From NCBI GenBank assembly GCA_938003745.1, contig CALKXS010000110.1:1-32092 (forward strand): 32,092 bases of DNA, given 5' to 3'. Source of the DNA: an uncultured Algibacter sp. GTDB lineage: Bacteria > Bacteroidota > Bacteroidia > Flavobacteriales > Flavobacteriaceae. Positions 18,368 to 26,719 of the stretch are shown here, one piece after another; position 1 is the first letter of the stretch, and each line of letters opens with the position of its first letter. The position numbers and the translations under genes are program-made. Below the pieces are notes generated by a model, which was not told the DNA's origin, searched no databases, and saw only the letters and a list, made by a program, of their open reading frames with translations.

Positions 18368-18874
18368 CACTTCTTCTTTAATAAAAGAAAGAGCTGTGTC
18401 ACTAGGAGACATACGTTCCATCATTTCAGTCAAAAGTACTTCTCTCAATTTATCTGCTGTATCTGTTTTTTCAAGTAAATTAGCTTTTCTTATAAGTTGA
18501 ATTGTTGCATTTTTTGCTGTAGATATAACACTCCAGCATTTATCACTAATATATATTTGTTGTGATAAATTGTGTTCAAATTCTTGTTCAATAGCTTGTA
18601 TAAGTAATGATTCGTAATCCTCTTTATTCGAGGATGTAGGGATGGTTCTAACTAGTAATTTTGATGGAGTAATACGTTCTAAAAAAAGAGCCATGCGTTC
18701 ATAAGCTTGTAAACGTAAAGGCATTGCATTTACTTGCATATCTTTTTTTAATAAATAACGTCTACGTCCATCTTCATTATTAGTATGAGCTTTAAAAAAA
18801 TAATATGCAATAACACCTGTTATTAAAGAGGGAATGGTAAATAAAAATAAATCAATAATTCTGCTTGTTTCCAT
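18353..18874 (-). CDS. DUF7935-like membrane-anchored protein, function unknown
   Basis: The 173-residue protein starts with one membrane segment (about residues 8-28: LFLFTIPSLITGVIAYYFF). A cytoplasmic helical part follows: RLQAYERMALFLERITPSKLL, then EHNLSQQIYISDKCWSVISTAKN. This pattern is a conserved uncharacterised family in Flavobacteriia; I believe it corresponds to DUF7935. No catalytic motif is visible. It lies 12 bp after the GltB-like gene on the same strand, so they likely share a transcript. Its 3' end overlaps the patatin gene by 15 bp. Confidence 0.75.
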   Translation of the reverse strand: METSRIIDLFLFTIPSLITGVIAYYFFKAHTNNEDGRRRYLLKKDMQVNAMPLRLQAYERMALFLERITPSKLLVRTIPTSSNKEDYESLLIQAIEQEFEHNLSQQIYISDKCWSVISTAKNATIQLIRKANLLEKTDTADKLREVLLTEMMERMSPSDTALSFIKEEVSDLW

Positions 18875-18886
18875 GAGAGTGGTTCT

Positions 18887-20461
18887 TTAATTTTTAAGAT
18901 TTGAGCGATTTTCACCTCCCAAATATAAACAATCTTTTAAATTTTGCATTCCATTAAAGGGTACTATCGTTTTATTATACATATATGTACTATCTAAATT
19001 TTTAGATAGATTTTGATCATCAACATTAATTTTGATATCACTCATTTTAAATTCACATGGATGCTCATAACCCGCAGCATGAGTAATTTCTAAAAATTCT
19101 TTTTTAAATGTTTTAAAATATTGCGCTAAACGTTCAGACTTTAAAGGGATATCAATTCCGTTTTGAGTCCATTTTTTTTGTGTTGCAATTCCAGCTGGAC
19201 ATCTATTGGTATGACATATTTGAGCTTGAATACAACCTATACTCATCATGGCTTCTCTTGCTACGTTTATGCAATCTACACCCATTGAAAATGCCATAGC
19301 AGCTTTTGCAGGAAAGCCAAGTTTTCCACTACCAATAAAAACAATACGATCTGTTAAACCTTTATCTTGAAATAACTTATACAAGCTACTAAAACCATAA
19401 ACCCATGGTAATGAAACGTGATCAGCAAAACTTGGAGGTGCTGCACCAGTTCCACCTTCACCACCATCAATAGTAATAAAATCGGGACCTTTCCCAGTCT
19501 TTGTCATTATATCAGCTAATTCCTCCCATTGTTCTAGTTTACCAATTGCGGCTTTAATACCAACAGGTAAACCGGTTGCTTCTGCAATTGATTCTATGAA
19601 ATCAAACATTTCTGGTACATTAGAAAAAGCTTTATGAGTAGGAGGAGAAAGTACATCTTTGCCAACTTCAACGCCTCTAATTTCAGCAATTTCAGGTGTG
19701 ATTTTAGCTCCAGGTAATACACCGCCTTTTCCTGGTTTTGCTCCTTGAGATAATTTAACTTCTATGGCACGAATAAACGGATTATTTTCAACAAGTTTAA
19801 CCATTTTACCCATAGAAAAACCTCCATCTTTAGCACGTACACCAAAATAGCCTGTTCCAAAATGAAAAACAACATCACCACCATTACTGTGGTAAGGCGA
19901 TAATCCACCTTCTCCAGTATTATGGTATGCTCCAGCTATTTTAACGCCTTTATTTAAAGATTCTACAGCTTTGGCTGAAAGCGATCCAAAACTCATTGCA
20001 GATACATTAATAACAGAGGCAGGTCTAAAAGGTTTTTTTCTTTTGTTGTGAGCTCCCATAACCTTTGCACAGGGTAAAAATGTTTTATCAATAGCATTAG
20101 GATGATTGTCTTCAACTTTATATGGCATCATTGAATTGTTGACAAACATATGCTGGTGCGCGTAAATATCTCTATCCGTTCCAAAACCTTCGTAATTATT
20201 TTCCTTTTTTGCTGAAGCATAAATCCAACCGCGTTCAATACGATTAAAAGGAAGTTCTTCTCTATTGTTAGCAACAAAATATTGACGCATTTCTGGACCA
20301 ATACTTTCTAACCAATACCTTAAATGCCCAACAATTGGGAAGTTATGACTAATGGTGTGTGCTTTTTGAAAAAAGATATCTCTAATTGCTACTAAAATAA
20401 GCACTATTAAAATCCACATCCACCAAGATATGTTTTGAAAAAAATCTGATATTATATTCAT
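18887..20461 (-). CDS. FMN-binding glutamate synthase-family protein
   Basis: The 524-residue protein has an N-terminal membrane segment (about residues 13-30: WWMWILIVLILVAIRDIFF). Its main part is a glutamate synthase central/FMN TIM-barrel domain (GltB type). Landmarks are INVSAMSFGSLS, HNTGEGGLSPYH, KPGKGGVLPGAK, ITIDGGEGGTGAAPPSF and FIGSGKLGFPAKAA. The Cys cluster in GCIQAQICHTNRCPAG is suited to a [3Fe-4S] cluster. There is no glutaminase or NADPH-binding domain, so it cannot be a complete glutamate synthase by itself. The real substrate is unknown. It lies directly downstream of the M20 pseudogene remnant and upstream of the DUF7935-like gene. Confidence 0.87.
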   Translation of the reverse strand: MNIISDFFQNISWWMWILIVLILVAIRDIFFQKAHTISHNFPIVGHLRYWLESIGPEMRQYFVANNREELPFNRIERGWIYASAKKENNYEGFGTDRDIYAHQHMFVNNSMMPYKVEDNHPNAIDKTFLPCAKVMGAHNKRKKPFRPASVINVSAMSFGSLSAKAVESLNKGVKIAGAYHNTGEGGLSPYHSNGGDVVFHFGTGYFGVRAKDGGFSMGKMVKLVENNPFIRAIEVKLSQGAKPGKGGVLPGAKITPEIAEIRGVEVGKDVLSPPTHKAFSNVPEMFDFIESIAEATGLPVGIKAAIGKLEQWEELADIMTKTGKGPDFITIDGGEGGTGAAPPSFADHVSLPWVYGFSSLYKLFQDKGLTDRIVFIGSGKLGFPAKAAMAFSMGVDCINVAREAMMSIGCIQAQICHTNRCPAGIATQKKWTQNGIDIPLKSERLAQYFKTFKKEFLEITHAAGYEHPCEFKMSDIKINVDDQNLSKNLDSTYMYNKTIVPFNGMQNLKDCLYLGGENRSNLKN

Positions 20462-20478
20462 TCTAATTATTTAAAAAA

Positions 20479-21349
20479 TCAAAAGTAATTTGGGTTAATG
20501 TTTTCACTCCTAGTAAGCCGTGTGCCATTGGTTATTTTCCCAACGGTTATTACCGCAGCTTCATTTGTTAATTCAGATTCTCGACTTATAATAGTTTGTA
20601 AACCGTTAATAATTTTTGCTGAAATTAAAATAGGATCAACGCCATCCCAAGGTCTGCCACCATGTGTTTGTTTTCCTTTTACGTTTATAACAAAACGTTC
20701 TACTGATGCCATCATACCATGCGATTTGTAATAAATTGTTCCTGTTTTAAAAGGAGACCAGATATGTAATCTAAAAATAGCATCTACTTTTGGGGTTTCT
20801 AAAACACCTTCTTTTATCATAAGTTTTGCTCCACCTTCTTCTCCTGGAGAAGAACCTTCCTCGGCAGGTTGAAAAATAAATTTTAAACTACCATTAATTT
20901 TATCTTTGTTTTTTGAAAGAATTTCAGCAACACCCATATAGTATAGTTGTATGTGAATCATGTTCGCATGCGTACAGAACTCCAGTTTTGTGTTTAATAA
21001 TTCTGTTGTTACAATCGATTTAAATGACAAATCTTTTCTTTCTGTAACTGGTAATGCACGAATATCGGCACGTAATCCAATTACTTTGCCTGGTTTATTA
21101 CTTTTTAAAAGTTCAACAACACCAGTGTGAGCAACATTTGTTTTGACCTCAATGCCTAAAGATTTTAAATGATTAGCTATTTTTTCAGCAGTTTTAAATT
21201 CTCGATTAGATAATTCTGGGTTTTGATGAAAATCACGTCTCCAGTCAATAATTTTAGATTCAATCATTCTACACTGTTCTAAATATCGTTTTTTGTCCGT
21301 AAGACAGATATGTTACAAATAAACAAAGAATAGAAATAAATAGTTTCAT
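20479..21349 (-). pseudogene. M20-family amidohydrolase pseudogene (truncated, several frameshifts)
   Basis: An uninterrupted frame (20479-21267) encodes 262 residues of an M20 amidohydrolase, with RRDFHQNPELSNREF, LRADIRALPVTE, FIFQPAEEGS and QTHGGRPWDGVDPI. Family members are about 400 or more residues, so the C-terminal part is gone. The metal site is destroyed. The usual HACGHDxH appears only in another frame, as YACEHDSH near 20960, with compensating shifts around it. The Asp of the DxDALP motif has become DIRALP. Upstream, an ATG at 21349 begins a clear signal peptide (MKLFISILCLFVTYLSYGQ) that is out of frame with the rest. The ancestor was a secreted peptidase or amidohydrolase; this copy is inactive. 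Confidence 0.82.
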
Positions 21350-21492
21350 TTGTGAAATGATAATTTTTGAGTTTAAAGATATTCAAAAATTACTAAAGAA
21401 AAATAGAAATTGTAATTGTTTATAATTATTAATAATTCAACTTAATTAAAAGCAAAACAATAGTTAATTTCCCATTCTAAATTACTTGTAGA

Positions 21493-23874
21493 TTGGAAAA
21501 ATATTTAAGTCAGTTAAACGAAGCACAATTAGAGCCTACTATTCAAAAAGATGGGCCTATGATTATCATTGCAGGAGCAGGTTCTGGTAAAACCCGTGTG
21601 TTAACATATCGTATTGCTTATTTAATGCATTTAGGAGTAGATTCTTTTAATATACTCTCATTAACCTTTACCAATAAAGCGGCAAAGGAGATGAAAGAAA
21701 GAATATCTACTATTGTGGGAACTAGTGAAGCAAAAAATTTATGGATGGGAACATTTCACTCGGTTTTTGCAAAAATACTTAGAATTGAGGCAGATAAGCT
21801 TGGATACCCTAGCAATTTTACTATTTATGATACTCAAGATGCCGGACGATTAATTTCTTCTATCATTAAAGAAATGAATCTTGACAAAGATATTTACAAG
21901 TACAAACAAGTATTAGGACGTATTTCATCATATAAAAACGGTTTAATTACTGTTCGTGCTTATTTTCAAAACCCTGAGTTAAAAGAAGCAGATGCCATGG
22001 CACGCCGCCCCAGAATGGGAGATATTTATAAAGCTTACGTAGATCGCTGTTTTAAAGCTGGCGCTATGGATTTTGATGATTTATTATTAAAAACTAATGA
22101 GTTACTTACACGTTTTCCAGAGGTTTTAATGAAATATCAAAATCGTTTTAAATATATATTGGTTGATGAGTATCAAGATACAAACCATTCACAATATTTA
22201 ATAGTTAGAGCTTTATCAGATAAGTTTCAAAACATATGTGTAGTAGGAGATGATGCACAAAGTATTTATGCCTTTCGTGGAGCAAATATTAATAATATTC
22301 TTAATTTTCAAAAGGATTATGATGATGTGAAAGTTTATAGATTAGAGCAAAACTACCGTTCTACAAAGAATATTGTAAATGCAGCTAATTCTATTATAGA
22401 TAAGAATCAAACGAAGTTAGATAAAGTGGTTTGGACTGCTAATGATGACGGTCCAAAAATAAAAGTAAATAGATCTTTAACAGATAGTGATGAAGGTCGT
22501 TATGTTGCAAGTACCATTTTTGAAAGAAAAATGAATGACCAACTTCATAATAGTGATTTTGCAATATTATATAGAACTAATGCACAATCAAGATCTATAG
22601 AGGATGCTTTAAGAAAACGTGATATCCCTTATAGAATATACGGAGGTACATCATTTTACCAACGTAAAGAAATTAAAGACGTTTTAGGGTATTTAAGATT
22701 AATAATTAACCCTGCTGATGAGGAGGCGTTAAAGCGAGTTATAAATTTTCCACCTCGTGCTATTGGGCAAACTACGGTGGATAAATTAATTGTGTCTGCA
22801 AATGGATACAATCGCACTATGTTTGAGGTGATGAAAAACATTGATAAAACCGATGTTAAAATCAACTCAGGTACAAAAAAGAAACTTCAAAATTTTGTAA
22901 CTTTAATTGAAAGCTTTCAAGTTTTAAATCAAACTGCCGATGTTTTTGAATTAGCAGAACATGTTACTAGAACCACGGGTATTGTTAAGGAATTCAATAA
23001 AGATGGCACACCAGAAGGTGTTGCTAGAATGGAAAATATTGAAGAACTTATTAATGGTATGAAAGACTTTGTAGAAGGTCAGAAAGAATTAGCAGACACA
23101 CGTGGTTCATTGGCTGAATTTCTTGAAGATGTAGCTTTGGCAACAGATGCCGATGCTGATAAAGGAGATCCAGACCATGTAGCTTTAATGACCATCCACT
23201 TAGCAAAAGGACTAGAGTTTTCTAATGTTTTTATTGTTGGTTTAGAAGAAGATTTATTTCCTAGCGCCATGAGTATGAATACTAGGAGTGAGCTAGAGGA
23301 GGAGCGTCGTTTATTTTACGTAGCTCTTACCAGAGCAGAAAAGCAAGCCTATTTGACTTATGCATTATCTAGGTACCGTTGGGGGAAATTAGTAGATTCT
23401 GAGCCTAGTCGTTTCATTCAAGAAATTGATGACGAGTATCTAGAAATAACTACACCAATAGAAGAGCGTAGAATAAACCCTATGCTTAGTACAGATATTT
23501 TTGGAGATACGCCTTCTGCAACAAGTAAAAAAGCGGGACCTAATAAAATTAGATTTAAACCTGCAAAACAAGCCATTTTAAAAAAGAATACTAGTTCAAA
23601 TGCACCAAAATTTAAAGTTAGAACGCCTAAAAATTTAAAGCCTATAGCTAAAACACCAAAAAACTTAAATCCTGTTGCAGATACTGGAGTTAATGCTAAT
23701 TTATTTGATAACAAATTAGCTGTTGGTAACAAGGTTAAACATTTAAGATTTGGTACAGGAGAGGTATTAAAAATAGAAGGTAAAGGGGCGGATGTGAAAG
23801 CTGAAATTAAATTTCAACATGGAGGTGTAAAAAGGTTACTCCTTCGTTTTGCTAAGTTGGATCTTATTGGTTAA
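21493..23874 (+). CDS. UvrD/PcrA-type superfamily 1 DNA helicase
   Basis: The 793-residue protein starts at TTG, chosen because LEKYLSQLNEAQ gives the Q motif right at the N terminus. The SF1A helicase motifs are in order: Walker A AGAGSGKT, TFTNKAAKEM, LVDEYQDTN, VVGDDAQSIYAFRGA, QNYRS, MTIHLAKGLEFSNVFIVG and VALTRAEKQ. The last about 50 residues (GNKVKHLRFGTGEVLKIEGKG to the end) form the Tudor-like domain that in PcrA/UvrD binds RNA polymerase. A Lys/Pro-rich linker joins it to the helicase core. The likely role is nucleotide excision repair, removal of RecA or R-loops and transcription-coupled repair. It is divergent from the M20 remnant. Confidence 0.94.
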   Translation: MEKYLSQLNEAQLEPTIQKDGPMIIIAGAGSGKTRVLTYRIAYLMHLGVDSFNILSLTFTNKAAKEMKERISTIVGTSEAKNLWMGTFHSVFAKILRIEADKLGYPSNFTIYDTQDAGRLISSIIKEMNLDKDIYKYKQVLGRISSYKNGLITVRAYFQNPELKEADAMARRPRMGDIYKAYVDRCFKAGAMDFDDLLLKTNELLTRFPEVLMKYQNRFKYILVDEYQDTNHSQYLIVRALSDKFQNICVVGDDAQSIYAFRGANINNILNFQKDYDDVKVYRLEQNYRSTKNIVNAANSIIDKNQTKLDKVVWTANDDGPKIKVNRSLTDSDEGRYVASTIFERKMNDQLHNSDFAILYRTNAQSRSIEDALRKRDIPYRIYGGTSFYQRKEIKDVLGYLRLIINPADEEALKRVINFPPRAIGQTTVDKLIVSANGYNRTMFEVMKNIDKTDVKINSGTKKKLQNFVTLIESFQVLNQTADVFELAEHVTRTTGIVKEFNKDGTPEGVARMENIEELINGMKDFVEGQKELADTRGSLAEFLEDVALATDADADKGDPDHVALMTIHLAKGLEFSNVFIVGLEEDLFPSAMSMNTRSELEEERRLFYVALTRAEKQAYLTYALSRYRWGKLVDSEPSRFIQEIDDEYLEITTPIEERRINPMLSTDIFGDTPSATSKKAGPNKIRFKPAKQAILKKNTSSNAPKFKVRTPKNLKPIAKTPKNLNPVADTGVNANLFDNKLAVGNKVKHLRFGTGEVLKIEGKGADVKAEIKFQHGGVKRLLLRFAKLDLIG

Positions 23875-23896
23875 ACACGTACGTATTTTGGTGTTG

Positions 23897-23918
23897 CCGT
23901 AAGGAGTTGGCTTTACGG
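23897..23918. repeat. Hairpin after the UvrD gene
   Basis: CCGTAA (23897-23902) pairs with TTACGG (23913-23918), and the stem can extend slightly with mismatches. It is more GC-rich than its surroundings and no T run follows. It may be a transcript-end hairpin or part of a dispersed repeat. Confidence 0.45.
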
Positions 23919-24003
23919 TATAAATCCTCGTTTAACATCTATACTTTGGGTATCTTTATTTCTCATATTTTATATGAATAATTTTTTTGAAGATAAGTGT
24001 TTC

Positions 24004-24039
24004 CTTGATTTTTATAGCAATACTTTGATAAAAATCAAG
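24004..24039. terminator. Long perfect hairpin between convergent UvrD and esterase genes
   Basis: CTTGATTTTTAT (24004-24015) and ATAAAAATCAAG (24028-24039) form a perfect 12-bp stem with a 12-base loop. It lies 16 bp past the esterase stop. There is an A-rich flank on the plus strand but no classical T tract directly after the stem. It probably marks transcript 3' ends; the terminator role is inferred. Confidence 0.5.
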
Positions 24040-24055
24040 AATTAAAAAAGAGTGA

Positions 24056-24922
24056 TTATAGATGCGAGCTTATAAAAACTTTAAGCTTTAACCAAGTATC
24101 TAATAATTCTAATCCAACCCAACCGTGGCCAGCTTCTGGATATAACGTAAATTCATGTGTAACACCAAGTGTTTGTAGTTTATCTCTTAAATCAATACCC
24201 TGGCTGGTTGGTATTAATGGGTCTTTACCACCATAAAACAAAATGGTTGGTGGGGCAGAAGCAGTAACTTGATGTAACGGACTAGCTTCTTCTAAGAAAG
24301 AAGATGAAGCATCAATACCATATAAGTTTAATAAATCTTGTAATTCAGTATTAGTGCTAGCGGCATTAATATATTCTGGATCTATTAAATTTGTAGGCCC
24401 AACAATATTGCACACCATGCTTGTTTTTTTGTTTGAATCAAAACTATATGCCCAGAGCATTGATAAATGTGCTCCAGCACTTATTCCTATAAAACCTAAA
24501 TTTTCAGAAATATTATATTTTGATTTGTTTAATTTTAAAAAATCAATCACGCTAGTAATGTCATTAACTTGCATAGGGAATGGTTTATTATCAGCGTCTG
24601 CCAATCTATAATTTATATTTGCGATTGCAACGTTTTGAAAATCTTTTTTAACAAGTTCCTTTATGGGAGTCATTTCTTCTTTATCGCCTCCTGACCAACC
24701 TCCTCCATGTATTAAAATAATGATTTTTGTATTTGAGGTTCTTTTTGCGGGTAGGTATAAATCAATTTTTTGCTTAGGATCATTTCCATATGAAATATCA
24801 AATTCTTCATAAGACCTATCAGTATCTGAAACATCAATATTTTTTTTAGAGGTTTCAACAGGTTCTTCATTAGAACAATTAATAAAAAACAGGAGCATTA
24901 AGAATATTTTGAAGATTTTCAT
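24056..24922 (-). CDS. Alpha/beta-hydrolase esterase lipoprotein (BD-FAE-like)
   Basis: The 288-residue protein begins with a lipoprotein leader ending FFINC (Cys16), so it is probably anchored in the envelope. The oxyanion motif HGGGWSGG is at 72-79, the nucleophile Ser148 lies in GISAGAH, an acidic residue is in GGKDPLIP, and the catalytic His is in EAGHGW. This set matches the BD-FAE/carboxylesterase branch, which includes feruloyl and acetyl esterases acting on plant or algal polysaccharide side chains. The substrate here is not known. It is divergent from the YrdC/Sua5-family gene with only 41 bp between them. Confidence 0.85.
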   Translation of the reverse strand: MKIFKIFLMLLFFINCSNEEPVETSKKNIDVSDTDRSYEEFDISYGNDPKQKIDLYLPAKRTSNTKIIILIHGGGWSGGDKEEMTPIKELVKKDFQNVAIANINYRLADADNKPFPMQVNDITSVIDFLKLNKSKYNISENLGFIGISAGAHLSMLWAYSFDSNKKTSMVCNIVGPTNLIDPEYINAASTNTELQDLLNLYGIDASSSFLEEASPLHQVTASAPPTILFYGGKDPLIPTSQGIDLRDKLQTLGVTHEFTLYPEAGHGWVGLELLDTWLKLKVFISSHL

Positions 24923-24940
24923 AAAAATACATTTACTTTG
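24909..24940 (+). promoter_or_regulatory. Likely promoter of the YrdC/Sua5-family gene
   Basis: TTG (24909-24911), a 21-base spacer and TTACTTTG (24933-24940, one mismatch to TAnnTTTG) lie just upstream of the ATG at 24964. The TTG box falls inside the first codons of the divergent esterase gene. Confidence 0.55.
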
Positions 24941-24963
24941 TAGTGTAATGCAATATAATTAAT

Positions 24964-25584
24964 ATGGCTGATTTTATTAGAATTTATGAAGAAAATCCTA
25001 ATCCTAAAGAGATTGAAAAGGTTGTTAGTGTTCTAAAAAGAGGCGGTTTAATTATTTATCCTACAGATACGGTTTATGGATTAGGTTGTGATATTACCAA
25101 TATTAAAGCATTAGAACGTATAGCAAAAATTAAAGGTGTAAAACTAGAAAAAGCAAATTTCTCTTTTATTTGTCATGATTTAAGTAACTTAAGTGATTAT
25201 GCAAAACAAATTGATACGTCTACTTTTAAAATATTAAAAAGAGCACTCCCTGGACCTTACACTTTTGTATTGGCTGGAGCAAAAACACTTCCAAACCCTT
25301 TTAAGAAGAAAAAAACAGTTGGTATTCGTGTGCCAGATAACAATATAGCTATAGAGATTGTTAAACAATTAGGGAATCCTATAATTTCTACATCCATACA
25401 TGATGATGATGAAGTTTTAGAATACACCACAGATCCTGAGCTTATTTTAGAGAAGTGGGATAATCTTGTAGATTTGGTTATTGATGGTGGTTATGGTGGT
25501 AATGAAGGGTCTACAATTATAGATTTATCTGATGGTGATCCTGTTGTTTTGAGAGAAGGTAAAGGTAGTTTAGAGATTTTTTAA
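24964..25584 (+). CDS. YrdC/Sua5/YciO-family protein (L-threonylcarbamoyladenylate synthase family)
   Basis: This is a 206-residue single YrdC domain. Landmarks are GGLIIYPTDTVYGLGCDI near residues 28-44, KANFSFICHDLSNLSDYA, LKRALPGPYTFVL, KKTVGIRVPDN, GNPIISTSIH and EGSTIIDL. The family makes threonylcarbamoyl-AMP, the intermediate for t6A37 in tRNAs that read ANN codons. There is no C-terminal Sua5 extension. The KANFSF version of the usual KRP motif is closer to YciO-type paralogues, so the t6A role is likely but not certain. A structured RNA-like element follows directly after the gene. Confidence 0.85.
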   Translation: MADFIRIYEENPNPKEIEKVVSVLKRGGLIIYPTDTVYGLGCDITNIKALERIAKIKGVKLEKANFSFICHDLSNLSDYAKQIDTSTFKILKRALPGPYTFVLAGAKTLPNPFKKKKTVGIRVPDNNIAIEIVKQLGNPIISTSIHDDDEVLEYTTDPELILEKWDNLVDLVIDGGYGGNEGSTIIDLSDGDPVVLREGKGSLEIF

Positions 25585-25614
25585 GGTTGTATAATTAACT
25601 TAGAAAATACGCTT

Positions 25615-25694
25615 GTGTTAAGGATAGAAGCGGCATCCTTTTGGTTTTTCTACCAAAAGATATAGCGTATAGCCTGACCCGATAGGGGTAACAC
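25615..25694 (+). ncRNA. Structured RNA-like element after the YrdC/Sua5 gene (possibly Flavo-1 type)
   Basis: An 80-nt segment folds into a closed multi-stem structure. The outer stem GTGTTA (25615-25620) pairs with TAACAC (25689-25694). Inside are AGGAT (25621-25625) with ATCCT (25635-25639), TTTTGGT (25639-25645) with ACCAAAA (25652-25658), and ACCC with GGGT around a GATA loop (near 25677-25689). The unpaired segments AGAAGCGGC and ATAGCG..ATAGCC look like conserved blocks that I recall from many flavobacterial intergenic regions. It may be the Flavo-1 motif, but I cannot confirm that name. It lies in the gene's 3' region or is an independent small RNA. Confidence 0.6.
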
Positions 25695-25700
25695 TCTAAA

Positions 25701-25731
25701 ATAAAAAAGCCCAACCTTTCGATTGAGCTTT
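25701..25731 (-). terminator. Terminator of the OmpA-family gene
   Basis: On the minus strand, AGCTCAATC, a GAAA loop and GGTTGGGCT are followed by TTTTTTAT. The 9-bp stem has two G-U wobbles. It sits 22 bp after the stop of the OmpA-family gene. Confidence 0.8.
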
Positions 25732-25752
25732 CTTAAGTCTATTTAAAGCTAA

Positions 25753-26619
25753 TTAGTTTGTAGCACCAGCTTCTAAGTTTTTCATTTCTTTTTCAATCAT
25801 GTCATAAAACTGATCGATTTTAGGAAGTACAACAACACGTGTACGTCTGTTTTTTGCTCTATTTGCAGCAGTATCATTATCTGCTAAAGGCACGTAAGAA
25901 CTACGACCAGCAGCGATTAGTTGTCCTGGGTTAACACCAAGATTTTGTAATACTCTAATAATAGATGTAGAACGTTTTACACTTAAATCCCAGTTATCTA
26001 CAAGAACACCTTTAGAGTAAGACTGACTATCTGTATGACCTTCAATCATAGCTTCAAAATCTGGCTTGCTATTTACAACTTTAGCAACCTTAGCTAAAAC
26101 ATCTTTAGCTTTTGATGTTACGTTGTAACTTCCACTTTGGAATAATAATTTATCTGCTATAGATATGAATACAACACCTTTTTCTACATTAACTTCAATA
26201 TCTGGATCATTGATGCCAACTTCTCTTTTTAAACTTGTTACTAAAGCAAGAGTGACACTATCTTTTCTTGTGATAGCATCTTGTAAGCGTGTTATTTTTA
26301 GATCTCTTTCTTTAAGAGTTTCTAATGACTTTTCAAGGTTCGTAGCTCCTTTTGTAGTTAACTCAGTAAGGTCTTGAGAATTTTTTATTAAAGCATCATT
26401 GTTCTTACGGAAATCCGCAAGTTGCTCTTTCATAGCTTCTACACGTGCGTTTGCGGCTGCAGCATCTGATAGGCAAGAATTTAATTTTACAGTTGCAGAA
26501 TTAAGTAAGTCTTGTGTTTCTTTTTGTTTTTCTTCTAGTGCCAAAAAATCTTTTTTTGATACACAAGAACCCAGTAATAGCATTGATGACAAGCTAAGTA
26601 ATAAAATTCTATTCTTCAT
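25753..26619 (-). CDS. OmpA-family lipoprotein
   Basis: The 288-residue protein has a lipoprotein leader with the box LLGSC (Cys19). Residues about 25-125 are a long coiled coil (LEEKQKETQDLLNSATVKL through LETLKERDLKITRLQDAI). The C-terminal OmpA domain (about 145-265) contains the peptidoglycan-binding pattern: IEGHTDSQSY, LSVKRSTSIIRVLQNLGV and AANRAKNRRTRVVV with the key Asp and Arg. It probably tethers the outer membrane to peptidoglycan. A -7 box TACTTTTG lies about 45 bp upstream. It is monocistronic with its own terminator. Confidence 0.92.
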   Translation of the reverse strand: MKNRILLLSLSSMLLLGSCVSKKDFLALEEKQKETQDLLNSATVKLNSCLSDAAAANARVEAMKEQLADFRKNNDALIKNSQDLTELTTKGATNLEKSLETLKERDLKITRLQDAITRKDSVTLALVTSLKREVGINDPDIEVNVEKGVVFISIADKLLFQSGSYNVTSKAKDVLAKVAKVVNSKPDFEAMIEGHTDSQSYSKGVLVDNWDLSVKRSTSIIRVLQNLGVNPGQLIAAGRSSYVPLADNDTAANRAKNRRTRVVVLPKIDQFYDMIEKEMKNLEAGATN

Positions 26620-26661
26620 GATTTAAATTATGGATTATTATTTTCTACGTATAATTACCAC

Positions 26662-26669
26662 CAAAAGTA
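26662..26669 (-). promoter_or_regulatory. -7 box for the OmpA-family gene
   Basis: TACTTTTG on the minus strand fits TAnnTTTG. No TTG is found at 19-21 bp upstream, so the -33 box is weak. Confidence 0.5.
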
Positions 26670-26719
26670 TGCAAAAATCTGTTGATTTTACTACTGTTAA
26701 CAAAATTTTTACAAAGTAT

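Noticed and set aside
23418-23732. A 104-codon minus-strand frame with hydrophobic repeats
   Set aside because: It is the reverse of the Lys/Pro-rich linker of the helicase; the apparent repeats mirror the repeated PKNLKPIA-type codons.
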